Part shown: in pieces, positions 45,252 through 53,982 of the stretch
How the letters are laid out: each line of letters begins with the position of its first letter
Position numbering within the stretch: position 1 is the stretch's first letter
DNA from: Candidatus Poribacteria bacterium
GTDB taxonomy: Bacteria > Abyssobacteria > SURF-5
Assembly: GCA_016215705.1 (NCBI GenBank)
Contig: JACRIR010000207.1
Location: 19,886 to 83,885, forward strand
DNA: 64,000 bases
Direction of reading: 5' to 3'
Made by a program: the position numbers and the translations under genes
The notes under the pieces: generated by a model
The model's input: the letters and a program-made list of their open reading frames with translations, nothing else
The model's database searches: none
What the model was told of the DNA's origin: nothing

Positions 45252-46784
45252 CTAGCGTATATGGCACTCGTAACAGAGTTCGCCGCCAATGACGCCCGCA
45301 CGCAGCAGGAATACAATATCGCCGCTGTGGGGCGTGTGACACGTTGTGCAGCCCACTTCACTCTCCCGCGTGAAGTTCAGCTTGTTATTTGGGGGAACCT
45401 CGAAAGTCGAGGACGCTTTCACACCCGTTGGATGCGGGAATTCTTTATGTCCTTTAGGGTGGCACAACGCGCACAAACGCGCGGATTCCATTGTCAGGTT
45501 GGCATCTCCCGCACCTGAGTGGGGCATATGACACACCGAACAGTTTCCTTCCCTATACGGATAGTGCACGAACCGATTGATCTGCTTCTGTCGTGACTCA
45601 TGGCAGCGAAAACATAACGCTTCTCCCTCTTCTTTGAGGAGAGCTTTGTCTTTCGCCATATGGGGCTTGTGGCAGGCAACACATCCTTGCTGCGCCGCCG
45701 TATGGGGATGATTCGTCTCGAGAAGTTTCGCTATAGGCTGATGACACTTGAGACAAGTGTCTTTCTCTGCATTCGCCAGGATGCCCTGGTTGTCCGAGCC
45801 ATGAGGGTTGTGACACTCCGTGCACTTCCCATCCGAGAATGGCGGGTGCAGGTGGTCGCCCTCCGCAGGCTTGATCGATTCGCCGTGGCATCGGGCGCAA
45901 AGGCTTGCCCCCGTCTCGATAAGCAGAGAGGGATTGGTTGTTGCGTGCGGCCCGTGGCAATTCAGGCAATTCTCACCGGCTGGAAGATGGGCGAACTTGG
46001 ACTTTAGGGAGGTCTCGATATCAGCATGGCATGGAGTGCAAAGCTGCGCCCCGACGGCCTCCAGCTTAATCTCGCCGGGGGTCTCCGATATTACGTGACA
46101 GCTATCACACATTCCCTCCGCAAACGGAGGATGAGCATTCTCGATAATAAGCTTACGGTTCGGCGAGAAGTGTCCCCGGTGACACGAGGCGCATTCCGAA
46201 TCCGCCTTGAGCAGGTTTATGTGCGTTTTGTTGAATGCCGCATCTGCAACGTCGTGACATTTGGAACAAAGATTCCGGGATTTATCAAGCAGAAGCGCCC
46301 GGTTGGGCGATATGTGAGGATTGTGACACGTCAGGCATTCTCCCTCCTCGAACGGAGCGTGCACCGAAAGAGGTCTCTTCTCGACGGGCATACTCTCGTG
46401 ACAAGTAAAGCAAAGCGCCGGAACTCGGTCCGCCAGCATTTTCGGATAATCGGACGCATGAGGATTGTGACACGTCAGGCAGTCCTCCTTAACCGGAGCA
46501 TGCACGATGTTTTCTCCTGTTTCAGCCGCGAAATCCCGGTGGCAGACCGTACAACGGGTGGTCCCCTCTTCCACGAAGCCGAACGTATCGGCGTTGTGAC
46601 AAGCATCGCATTGACCAGCCTCGAACGGATAGTGCACATACTTCTTCCGCAATGCCACTTTCATGTCGTCATGACAATCCAGGCAATTGGCTTTCGATGG
46701 GTCGCGGCCGCGATTGAAGCCGGTTGCGCCGAAAAATACAAACAGAAGAAAGAACGAAACAACAAGGTTTTTTCGCGATATCAA
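45252..46784 (-). CDS. 20-heme c-type cytochrome
   Basis: A 510-residue exported protein with 20 CxxCH motifs (CLDCH to CYECH). A signal segment (NLVVSFFLLFVFFGATGF) starts it. Most of the protein is a tandem two-heme repeat with CxxCHxPHxS followed by LCxxCH and a downstream HxPF/PV, the doubled-CXXCH pattern. The start is TTG after GGAGCGGGTAAAC. It follows the two CsgG-like lipoproteins in the same direction and may end that transcript. Expected role: long-range electron transfer across the periplasm or outside the cell. Confidence 0.9.
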   Translation of the reverse strand: MISRKNLVVSFFLLFVFFGATGFNRGRDPSKANCLDCHDDMKVALRKKYVHYPFEAGQCDACHNADTFGFVEEGTTRCTVCHRDFAAETGENIVHAPVKEDCLTCHNPHASDYPKMLADRVPALCFTCHESMPVEKRPLSVHAPFEEGECLTCHNPHISPNRALLLDKSRNLCSKCHDVADAAFNKTHINLLKADSECASCHRGHFSPNRKLIIENAHPPFAEGMCDSCHVISETPGEIKLEAVGAQLCTPCHADIETSLKSKFAHLPAGENCLNCHGPHATTNPSLLIETGASLCARCHGESIKPAEGDHLHPPFSDGKCTECHNPHGSDNQGILANAEKDTCLKCHQPIAKLLETNHPHTAAQQGCVACHKPHMAKDKALLKEEGEALCFRCHESRQKQINRFVHYPYREGNCSVCHMPHSGAGDANLTMESARLCALCHPKGHKEFPHPTGVKASSTFEVPPNNKLNFTRESEVGCTTCHTPHSGDIVFLLRAGVIGGELCYECHIR

Positions 46785-46842
46785 GTTTACCCGCTCCTTT
46801 TCAGAGGCCCGTATAGATGCGAACTTATCTGCAATCCTTACT

Positions 46843-47631
46843 CTATCGAGTCACTCCCTTAATATCTTCCCACTCTTTCAATACGGCGCCGTGCGCTCTC
46901 TCTTTCTCTGCCTGAATGTCTCCGCCTTCAGGCTTCACGGGCGCGGTCGGAAGCACGGGCGCCTCGGATGGCTTCGCCGCCTCCAGGCCGGGCTTGATGG
47001 CCGCTTTGGTCGGTTTAGCCTTGCCGGCGTACAGTTCCTTCTTTTCCGGATACATTGCCACGCCAAGCGCCTCGATCAGGTCATCGGCCACAATCTCAGA
47101 GAGCGTTACCACCGAGTTCACTCTCCCTATTCCGAACACCGTTTCCTTGAAATCTCCTTGCAGCGAGTGAGTTGCCGCCCAAACGATCTCGCCCGTGTTT
47201 GCATCCACGAGCCGCAGCGCCATCGAGACAGTGGGCAACTGCCCCAGGTCCGTCGTGATGTAAGTGTATTCATTCACGCTCCCGAATATCATTCCATCCG
47301 CAGCAAGCTGGCGGCTGGCCTCGCGGATGGTGTCGAGATCGAGCTCGCCTGCTACCCGTATGCGGGACCGGAGGATGAATTGCTCGACCTCCCCCGGCTC
47401 GACCAGATTCACAAGATTCGAGTTGTAGAGCTTTGAGACCAATGAAGCCGTCGCCCGGTCACCGGCATCGGGCGTCCCGCTGAGGTTTTCCAGCGGAAAA
47501 ACCGCGATGCGATTGAGACGGGCGGCCGCGGGAGCGGGCCGCACCAGAAATTGCCTCGATTGGGAACAACCCGATAACATAAGGGCGAACACAATAATCC
47601 GGCAGACAATCGCGCGTTTGGTTTTCATCAT
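46843..47631 (-). CDS. CsgG/LpoB-like lipoprotein (1)
   Basis: A 262-residue lipoprotein (lipobox LMLSGC near residue 21). RIAVFPLENLSGTPDAGD, VEPGEVEQF, LAADGMIFGSVNEY and ALRLVDANTGEIVWAATH follow the pattern of CsgG-type outer-membrane lipoproteins. The C-terminal part is Lys/Pro rich. It overlaps the previous gene by four bases (ATGA). Such proteins build secretion pores or assemble envelope machinery; here they may help assemble the surface cytochrome or barrel protein (inference). Confidence 0.78.
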   Translation of the reverse strand: MMKTKRAIVCRIIVFALMLSGCSQSRQFLVRPAPAAARLNRIAVFPLENLSGTPDAGDRATASLVSKLYNSNLVNLVEPGEVEQFILRSRIRVAGELDLDTIREASRQLAADGMIFGSVNEYTYITTDLGQLPTVSMALRLVDANTGEIVWAATHSLQGDFKETVFGIGRVNSVVTLSEIVADDLIEALGVAMYPEKKELYAGKAKPTKAAIKPGLEAAKPSEAPVLPTAPVKPEGGDIQAEKERAHGAVLKEWEDIKGVTR

Positions 47632-48338
47632 CTCACCATGGTTATCAGTTTGTGACAGACCCGTTGTGTGAGCACGGAGAAAAGCTGCTCCTGGCCGACG
47701 TCAACGACCGGAACCTTGGGACTTCCCTCATCGGAAGCGGTCCCCATGAAGATTATAGTGCCTGTGTTCACGTCCACCCATCGCACGTTGACCGACACGA
47801 CCGGATACGTTTCGTTCCTCACTCGCTCTTGACCATATTCGAGGACGGTTCCAAATATGAGGGTGTCGGCCTTCAGCGAGTTGCCGATCTTCCTGACATC
47901 GTCTTGGCTCAGCTTCCCTCCCGTTATATTGCTCTCACGGAGAACACGGGATACCTCTCCGGGCTCAACGACGTCGACATCTATGTCCATCAACAGCGCG
48001 GTAATGTAAATTGTCGTCACCTTCTCGGCCGCAAACTGTGTTCCGGTATAGTTGTCAAAAGGGATCACTGCCACACGCGTGATTGCGCTCAAATCCGCAT
48101 CCGGATGCCTGAAAGATTGTGCACGTCTGCTCGGAAAAACAGAAGGCGCGTCCCTCGAGCCGCTTTTTGCCGCGAAGTTTAAACCCTGCTCTCGGGCCGT
48201 TCGTGAAGGTTCTTCTTCTGAGCTTTCCTTTGCGCTATGTTCGTTGGACCGTTTCTGTGTGCCCGTCGCACAGCCCGCGACGAGAGCCAACACGACCAGG
48301 CAATAGAGAACACGTGTTTGGAAAATATGCGATTTCAC
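47628..48338 (-). CDS. CsgG/LpoB-like lipoprotein (2)
   Basis: A 236-residue lipoprotein (lipobox ALVAGC near residue 22) paralogous to the one it overlaps: RVAVIPFDNYTGTQFAAEKVT, VDVVEPGEVSRVLRESNI, LKADTLIFGTVLEYGQ and NVRWVDVNTGTIIF. The start is GTG after AGGGAGG. A sigma-54-type promoter (S3) lies about 60 bases upstream, making it the first gene of the lipoprotein/20-heme transcript. Confidence 0.78.
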   Translation of the reverse strand: MKSHIFQTRVLYCLVVLALVAGCATGTQKRSNEHSAKESSEEEPSRTAREQGLNFAAKSGSRDAPSVFPSRRAQSFRHPDADLSAITRVAVIPFDNYTGTQFAAEKVTTIYITALLMDIDVDVVEPGEVSRVLRESNITGGKLSQDDVRKIGNSLKADTLIFGTVLEYGQERVRNETYPVVSVNVRWVDVNTGTIIFMGTASDEGSPKVPVVDVGQEQLFSVLTQRVCHKLITMVR

Positions 48339-48395
48339 TCTTGCCTCCCTGGGATGTACTTTCTCTGATCTGATTTACCCAATGGACTCACCACC

Positions 48396-48410
48396 GCAAC
48401 CGTGACGCCA
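48396..48410 (-). promoter_or_regulatory. Sigma-54-type promoter S3
   Basis: On the minus strand: TGGCGTCACGGTTGC, GG-N10-GC with a consensus TTGC at -12. The expected transcript start is about 46 bases before the GTG of the CsgG-like gene. Confidence 0.65.
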
Positions 48411-48443
48411 TGCATTACTGTCCATCTCCCAAGAAACCATCAA

Positions 48444-48484
48444 CTTATTCGAGGACACGATACCGCATCGTGTCCTCAATAAAG
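48444..48484. repeat. Dispersed palindrome P9 (imperfect)
   Basis: CTTATTCGAGGACACGATAC and GCATCGTGTCCTCAATAAAG. GGGG is changed to GAGG on one side and CCCC to CCTC on the other, a paired change. One G is lost on the right. Confidence 0.82.
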
Positions 48485-48498
48485 GGTAGCCGCATGCG

Positions 48499-50952
48499 TC
48501 AAAATATCTTCGTTAGCTCCACAAAAAGAAACTTGCTGTCGGTTTCCTCCCCCTCCTCGATGTCGTAGTTGACGGACATCAAAGTATCCCAGTAGAAAGG
48601 GAATTTAGCCTGAGATCTGAAGCTCAGGACTTTCTCTTCATTGGTCCCACCCCGGTAGCCCAAAAAGAACGTCAACTTATCGTTCATTCTCCACACAAGG
48701 TCTAAGAAATAGCTCAGGTTGTCAGTCGTCTCGCCGGCCGATTTGCTTTTTATGAAGTCCGCGTTCGTAAAGAGATCGAGGCGATGACTTATTGCCCACG
48801 CAAAATCCACACTTGCGAGCACAGTCTCCGAACTGGCATCGGGTTGACCGGCAAACGCGCTGTCACTCGTATTATACTCAGCCGAAGTGTTTACTGTCAT
48901 GCTCGCTCTCGGTTTAAGCCTCAGATTGCCGCGAACACGCCGGCTGTTGGTCTCTCCGTCAGACTCGAAGTCCTGTGTCTGACTAGTGCTCAATTGCAGG
49001 TTAAAATCAACGCCGCGGTATATTCTCAGGTCGGTCGCCGCGGCGAAGGTGTCCGTTTCCAGAATCTTTTCGCTGTCCTGCTCGTTCTGCTGGTTCGAAT
49101 AGGTGAAGTTCACGGTGGCCCGGGTGGTGGGAAGCAGATTGAGGCTCAGTGTCGTAAACGTACTGTCCTCGTCCGGTCCCACATTCGAGTCCAGGTTGTC
49201 GAGAGTGTAAGAGGCCGACATATTCACTTTGGGCACGGGCTGAAGACTTGCCGTGTACGTTTGAGTGAGTTCGTCACGGTCGGTTTCAACATCCCCTGTC
49301 TCTGTGCTGAAAAGCTGCAATCTGTAGAGAGAAGAAAGCGATACCCAGCGATAAGGCTGGAACCGGAGTTGGGCGTTGACGTCATGGTTCAGAGTTGAGA
49401 CAAGGCCCTGTCCGGTGTCCTTGTCCTCTTCATCCGACTTGAAAACTTCGTAGTCTATCGACCCGAAGATTCCCTGGAATAACTCACGGGCATAGAGCAC
49501 GCTGAAAGAATCCGACACAAGACGCGTGCTCCGGCTCCGTTCTTCAGCATTTACGGCCCCAACCTCAAACAAAAAAACACCGTTGTTGGTCAAGACTTGC
49601 AGCCTGCTGTTGCCGGTGTCGGCCACGACAACATCTCCGCCAGGCGTGACGGCGATTCCTTGCGGAGCATTGAACTGTCCCGGCCCTGCCCCCAGTTCTC
49701 CGAATTCGTCAAGTAACAAACCCGTTGTCGTGAAAACCTGAACCCTGCTGTTGCCCCTGTCCGTCACATACACCCGGTTCGCGAAATCCACCGCCACATC
49801 AGTTGGATTCTGGAACTGACCGGGCGCCGACCCGAATGTGCCCCATTCGGTCACAAACGCGCCCGTCGTAGTGAATACCTGGATGCGATGATCGAGCGTG
49901 TCCGCCACGAACACCAGGGTCCCATTCGATGTTATACCCGAAGGCGACGAAAAATTGCCCGGACCGGCTCCGGTTGTGCCGAAAGAGAACAAGAACACAC
50001 CATCGGCCGTGAATTTCTGAACGCGGTCGTTCCCCTGGTCGGTCACATACACGCCGGTGCTGTCCACGGCGACTCCATACGGGGTATCAAATTCGCCTGG
50101 CCCGATTCCGAATGTGCCCCATTCTGATATGAATCTCCCCGTCAGGTCAAACCGCTGAACGCGGTTGTTTCCGGAATCGACAACGTAGATGAAGCTCGGG
50201 CTTACGTCTATTCCCAGAGGGTTTATGAACAATCCCTCGCCGGAGCCAAAGCCGCCAAATTCACCCAGAAACACGCCTGACGGACTGAACCTGAATACCA
50301 GGTTTGCAGCGGAGTCGGTCACGTAGATGATTCCCGCCTGGTCAACTGCAGCACCCGAGACTCCTTGCAGGTTTATCGTGGCGAGTGTCGTCAGCTCATT
50401 GTCGAACTCATTCTCCCGATGCGAATATCTCAACGAGAGCGGACCCTTCTGGTAAGTCGACCGCAAGCCCCAGTCGGTTTCCACAAAGTCGGTCTGCGGC
50501 TGAGGCAGGTCATCCTTGGATTCCGTTCTCGAGAAATCCAGCGTCAGGTCCGGATATTCTGGATCAGGCTTGAAGGTGAACGTAGTGAAGAGAGTGTCGG
50601 TCGTCTGGGTGAATCCGCCCGGCTCATCGTTTATCTGCTCGAACTCGCGGTATTCAAGAAGCCACCGGTATTCCGGCCCGGACAGGTTGAAACCGAATAA
50701 GGGCCTGATCTCCTCGGCGTCGGGATTCTTCTGTTCCTGCTGTGAGTACTGGAAGTAAAGGTCGAGCAGATCCACATTGCTTAAAGCCGTATTCCAGTCA
50801 AGCCGGAGCCTTTGTTCCGAGGCCGAGAAGGTCTCCCCATCCTGTTCCTGTTTACGGTAGTTAACAGTTGCCGACCCGGTCAATTCGCCAGCTCCCGCCG
50901 CCATTGGCCACATCAACAACACGGCAATGAGGAAAAGCCGACTCTTTTTCAT
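48499..50952 (-). CDS. Outer-membrane beta-barrel protein with inserted NHL beta-propeller
   Basis: An 817-residue exported protein. After the signal peptide (KKSRLFLIAVLLMWPMAAGA) come amphipathic strands (LTGSATVNYR, LDLYFQYSQQ), then about six NHL repeats at roughly residues 195-465 (each like GTFGIGPGEFDTPYGVAVD...VYVTDQGNDRVQKF). More than a dozen further barrel-type strands follow, ending in FLFVELTKIF with a C-terminal Phe. A propeller in a barrel loop is unusual. Its place among large multiheme cytochromes suggests the porin of a trans-outer-membrane electron conduit, with the propeller outside or inside as a docking platform (inference). Start: ATG 50952 at the signal peptide. Confidence 0.8.
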   Translation of the reverse strand: MKKSRLFLIAVLLMWPMAAGAGELTGSATVNYRKQEQDGETFSASEQRLRLDWNTALSNVDLLDLYFQYSQQEQKNPDAEEIRPLFGFNLSGPEYRWLLEYREFEQINDEPGGFTQTTDTLFTTFTFKPDPEYPDLTLDFSRTESKDDLPQPQTDFVETDWGLRSTYQKGPLSLRYSHRENEFDNELTTLATINLQGVSGAAVDQAGIIYVTDSAANLVFRFSPSGVFLGEFGGFGSGEGLFINPLGIDVSPSFIYVVDSGNNRVQRFDLTGRFISEWGTFGIGPGEFDTPYGVAVDSTGVYVTDQGNDRVQKFTADGVFLFSFGTTGAGPGNFSSPSGITSNGTLVFVADTLDHRIQVFTTTGAFVTEWGTFGSAPGQFQNPTDVAVDFANRVYVTDRGNSRVQVFTTTGLLLDEFGELGAGPGQFNAPQGIAVTPGGDVVVADTGNSRLQVLTNNGVFLFEVGAVNAEERSRSTRLVSDSFSVLYARELFQGIFGSIDYEVFKSDEEDKDTGQGLVSTLNHDVNAQLRFQPYRWVSLSSLYRLQLFSTETGDVETDRDELTQTYTASLQPVPKVNMSASYTLDNLDSNVGPDEDSTFTTLSLNLLPTTRATVNFTYSNQQNEQDSEKILETDTFAAATDLRIYRGVDFNLQLSTSQTQDFESDGETNSRRVRGNLRLKPRASMTVNTSAEYNTSDSAFAGQPDASSETVLASVDFAWAISHRLDLFTNADFIKSKSAGETTDNLSYFLDLVWRMNDKLTFFLGYRGGTNEEKVLSFRSQAKFPFYWDTLMSVNYDIEEGEETDSKFLFVELTKIF

Positions 50953-51014
50953 GCATGAGGTAGCGATTCTGTGTAGTCGCACATTCGATTTCTGGTTGAC
51001 TGGCGCTTCTTGTT

Positions 51015-51061
51015 GATCTTATTCGGGGACACCATGCCGCATGGTGTCCCCGAATAAGATC
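51015..51061. repeat. Dispersed palindrome P10 (47 bp, perfect)
   Basis: GATCTTATTCGGGGACACC and its complement, around the CATGC-C-GCATG centre. The outer arm GATCTTAT differs from all others but is fully paired. Confidence 0.92.
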
Positions 51062-51077
51062 GGCTTTCTCGGGACGC

Positions 51078-52553
51078 CTAATGACAAACGACCGTACAGT
51101 CGCCTTCGTCCCAGTTGCCGCTAGGACCCCAGTTCGGGACGTCGCTCTGTTTCAAGAGCACTGTGCCGCCGAGCAATCGAGCCGGATCGCTAGAGGTTAC
51201 TAGCAGCGCCCGTCGATTGATGCCATGCGGGACCTTGCTGTGACAATCCATGCAGCCGATAGGTCTGTTCGCAACCGGATTGTCCTCGTTCGCGTGCAAT
51301 CCGTGGAGATTCTCTCCAAAATTATTCCTCGAAAAGCCCGTGTTACGATTGTCGTTCCTTTGGGCATAAGTGGTAAAGTCATGACACAGGAAGCACAGGT
51401 GACTGCTTGTGTTCTGAGTGCGCTGGCCCGAAGTCACGTCCCATCGAGCTTTCACGAGGAACGGCAACTGGGAGCCATGCGGCCCTTTTGGGTCATTCGC
51501 ATTGCTGCTGCCGTGACAGTCTGTGCAGACCATCTGAAAGTCCCATCGCCAGCCGTTCACGAAAACGCCGATGCCGTTCAAATTCGGAGCCTGGATAACA
51601 TTGTGCGAACTGACATTGTTCGGATTGAACTCGATGGACGGATCCGTTTGCTGGCCGCCCGAAGGCGCAAACGGCGGAAATGAACCATAGGCCCAGTACG
51701 AATGACACTTGAAACAAAGCTGATACTCGAACTGGATGTCGAATATCTGGCCACGCGGCTGAAACGTCGGAAACGTGTCAGGCAGGCTCCCGTAATTGGC
51801 CTCGATGAAGCTCGAGCCTCTCAAAACCCCGCCGGCGCGGTTCGAGCCCTGAGTATGCAAGTCCCTTGTGTGGACGTGAGAGTTGTGGCAGTCAGCGCAC
51901 TCGTTGTGCCGATTCTGACCTGAAAAACTATCCGGGATTATCTCCTCGGATGCGTGGTGGCGTCCCTCCAACTGACTGTTCGTCATCTGGTGCGTATACT
52001 GGTAATTCATCTGAGTGTCGATCTTCTCCTGCGCCGAGCCGGCAACCTTGTGGCAGCCCAGACAAAGCTCCTCCTCACGCTTGAATAGAAGCGTTGGCAT
52101 CAATCCTTTAGAATCGCCCCACCCGTGGGGCGTGTGGCAGTTGACACATTTCCCCTTGGCGTCGGGTTCCATGCGCGCCGGCGGCTCCGGCCCCGGCCAT
52201 CGCATGAGAGAGTCGTCTTCGTGAATTGACTGCTCGTACACCGACGAGCCCCTATAGATGGCGTTCGAGCTCTGACCGAAATGGCATGTGAAACAAAGCT
52301 GATTGTTGTCCGCTGTCCAGAGAGCAAAGTCGGTCGTTGTGCCCCCTGCGCCATGCATCGAATGACAATGGCCGCAATCACCCCGTGGAAGCGCGGAATC
52401 CCGCCTCACGCCACTCGTCGGGTCCCCGTGTCGCGTGGATGAGTACAATCCGCCGCGCGCCCATACGACGTAAGAGCTGCCCAGTATGAGGATGACAACC
52501 GCAATTAGTGCAGCGCTTGCTTTGGCGATTCTTCTCAAGACTCTATTTTCCAT
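51078..52553 (-). CDS. Multiheme c-type cytochrome (nine CxxCH plus one CxxxCH)
   Basis: A 491-residue exported protein with an N-terminal hydrophobic segment (ALIAVVILILGSSYVVWA) and nine CxxCH motifs (CGHCH to CMDCH). Its last residues are DCTVVCH, a C-x3-CH site at the very C-terminus. Spacer regions are long and do not show the doubled-CXXCH repeat of the 16-, 20- and 26-heme proteins. It lies directly upstream of the barrel/NHL gene, so it is the natural candidate to fill or cap that barrel. Confidence 0.88.
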   Translation of the reverse strand: MENRVLRRIAKASAALIAVVILILGSSYVVWARGGLYSSTRHGDPTSGVRRDSALPRGDCGHCHSMHGAGGTTTDFALWTADNNQLCFTCHFGQSSNAIYRGSSVYEQSIHEDDSLMRWPGPEPPARMEPDAKGKCVNCHTPHGWGDSKGLMPTLLFKREEELCLGCHKVAGSAQEKIDTQMNYQYTHQMTNSQLEGRHHASEEIIPDSFSGQNRHNECADCHNSHVHTRDLHTQGSNRAGGVLRGSSFIEANYGSLPDTFPTFQPRGQIFDIQFEYQLCFKCHSYWAYGSFPPFAPSGGQQTDPSIEFNPNNVSSHNVIQAPNLNGIGVFVNGWRWDFQMVCTDCHGSSNANDPKGPHGSQLPFLVKARWDVTSGQRTQNTSSHLCFLCHDFTTYAQRNDNRNTGFSRNNFGENLHGLHANEDNPVANRPIGCMDCHSKVPHGINRRALLVTSSDPARLLGGTVLLKQSDVPNWGPSGNWDEGDCTVVCH

Positions 52554-52801
52554 GGCATCGTTTAGAATCCGTCCGACAACTGCATATTTGGGTCAGACCA
52601 TTGTGGGCGCCAATTCATTCGCACGGCATTCCCTGCTTTTCTCCGCGCTGCTCATGTCATGTCACGCTTGAGCTTATAGGAATAAGCGCATGCATATGTA
52701 GGGGCGCAGCATGCTGCGCCTTCGCAGAAACCGACAAAGCAAACTTGACAGAACACTAATGCGAATGAATTCACGCCTACAAGACTAATGAACGTATTCA
52801 T
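52554..52801. other. Spacer with TAGGGGCGCAGC element
   Basis: No gene is seen. It holds TAGGGGCGCAGCATGCTGCG near 52697, matching the element at 1581, plus short GCGAATGAATTC-type inverted repeats. Confidence 0.6.
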
Positions 52802-53812
52802 TCACTGGTTGTGACATTGTTGGCATGGGGCCATTGCGTCAGCGATATTCCCGGGAGACTTGAATGGCCACGTCGCTCCGGCCTCGTAAGGGCTCCCGTG
52901 CGCAAAATGACAAGTTTCACAAAAGACTTCGTTGGTCGGAGAGACTAGTCGGGCCGCCTCATAGTTCGGCGCTGACGGCGTCTGGAAACGCACCCTCGGA
53001 ATACCCGGAGCGCCGTCTCCCGTCGCCGGACCAAAGCCCGAGCCGGTCCCGGCAAGCCAATGCTGCTCATCCACGTGGAGGCCGGCGCCGCTCGCAATGC
53101 TTACGTCTGCCGGATGCGCCTGAAAATGCGCGGGCAGCGTGCCCAAAGGGTTCGGAAGCGCCCGGTCATGGCACTCTGCGCACCACTTCGACATATCCGA
53201 GCGATAACTAATGTTCGACAGCCTGTATGCCTGGCCCGGATTCCTCCCGTCAGGACGAACCTGCTCGAATACGGTATCCATCGGCAAAGGAGGATTGCTA
53301 AGGACTACAGGGGTCCCCGCTCCGCTTCCCGGGCGGCTCTTGAGATTCCTGTAGTTCTCGTTCCCATGTGGATCGTGGCAACTTGTGCAACTAAGTATAC
53401 TGGCTGCCATGCCGCTTAACGGAACCTGAGCCGGCAAAAGGCCGAGGTCATGCCCCTTCGCGCTCTGAATCCCGCCGCTGTATTCAAAGAATCCTCCGGC
53501 CGAAAATTCATCGGGCGAATAGGAAGTGGATACCGGCGTCAAGACATCCGGCGCATCCACGTCCGAACCATCGTGACAGTTCAGGCACAGCTTGGTAGAC
53601 GATGACGCAAGAAGAAGTTTTGCAAATGGTCCGCCCGGCTCGGCCCCCACCGGAGGCCTGCCGTGCTGGCTGAAGTGGGTCGTGTGACAGTCCGAGCAAA
53701 CTTGCTGCTCAACGTGGTATTCTCCGCCTGCAACCGGGTCGGAATAGGCCGTCGTTAGGAAAATAGATAAAAGCAGCAGCGATAATCTTCGCAACACAAG
53801 CAAGGCGATCAC
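52802..53812 (-). CDS. Hexaheme c-type cytochrome (second type)
   Basis: A 336-residue exported protein with six CxxCH motifs (CSDCH, CLNCH, CTSCH, CAECH, CETCH, CQQCH). It is a distant relative of the hexahemes at 14629 and 55176: CTSCHDPHGNENYR, YRSDMSKWCAECHD and CETCHFAHGSPYEAG occupy matching places. The start is GTG after AGGAAAAGC. Expected role: periplasmic or surface electron carrier within the same conduit. Confidence 0.88.
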   Translation of the reverse strand: MIALLVLRRLSLLLLSIFLTTAYSDPVAGGEYHVEQQVCSDCHTTHFSQHGRPPVGAEPGGPFAKLLLASSSTKLCLNCHDGSDVDAPDVLTPVSTSYSPDEFSAGGFFEYSGGIQSAKGHDLGLLPAQVPLSGMAASILSCTSCHDPHGNENYRNLKSRPGSGAGTPVVLSNPPLPMDTVFEQVRPDGRNPGQAYRLSNISYRSDMSKWCAECHDRALPNPLGTLPAHFQAHPADVSIASGAGLHVDEQHWLAGTGSGFGPATGDGAPGIPRVRFQTPSAPNYEAARLVSPTNEVFCETCHFAHGSPYEAGATWPFKSPGNIADAMAPCQQCHNQ

Positions 53813-53817
53813 GCTTT

Positions 53818-53939
53818 TCCTAAGAAACCGAGTGTTCAGAACCCCTCCTAAGTAGTCAGTTTCCTAAATCCTATTAAGTGGTCAGTTTCTTAAGTCCTAT
53901 GACGTATTTTGTAGGGGCGACCCGCCGGGTCGCCCCTGC
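53818..53939. repeat. Repeat-family flanks and a TAGGGGCG palindrome
   Basis: Three near copies of the palindrome-flank motif (TAAGAAACCGAGTG and two GTCAGTTTCYTAA) occur without the palindrome itself. They are followed by GGGGCGACCC-GCC-GGGTCGCCCC (53914-53936). Confidence 0.65.
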
Positions 53940-53982
53940 GTGAGGTTGCGCCGATACGTCAGCGTATTTGTGAAAATGAGTA

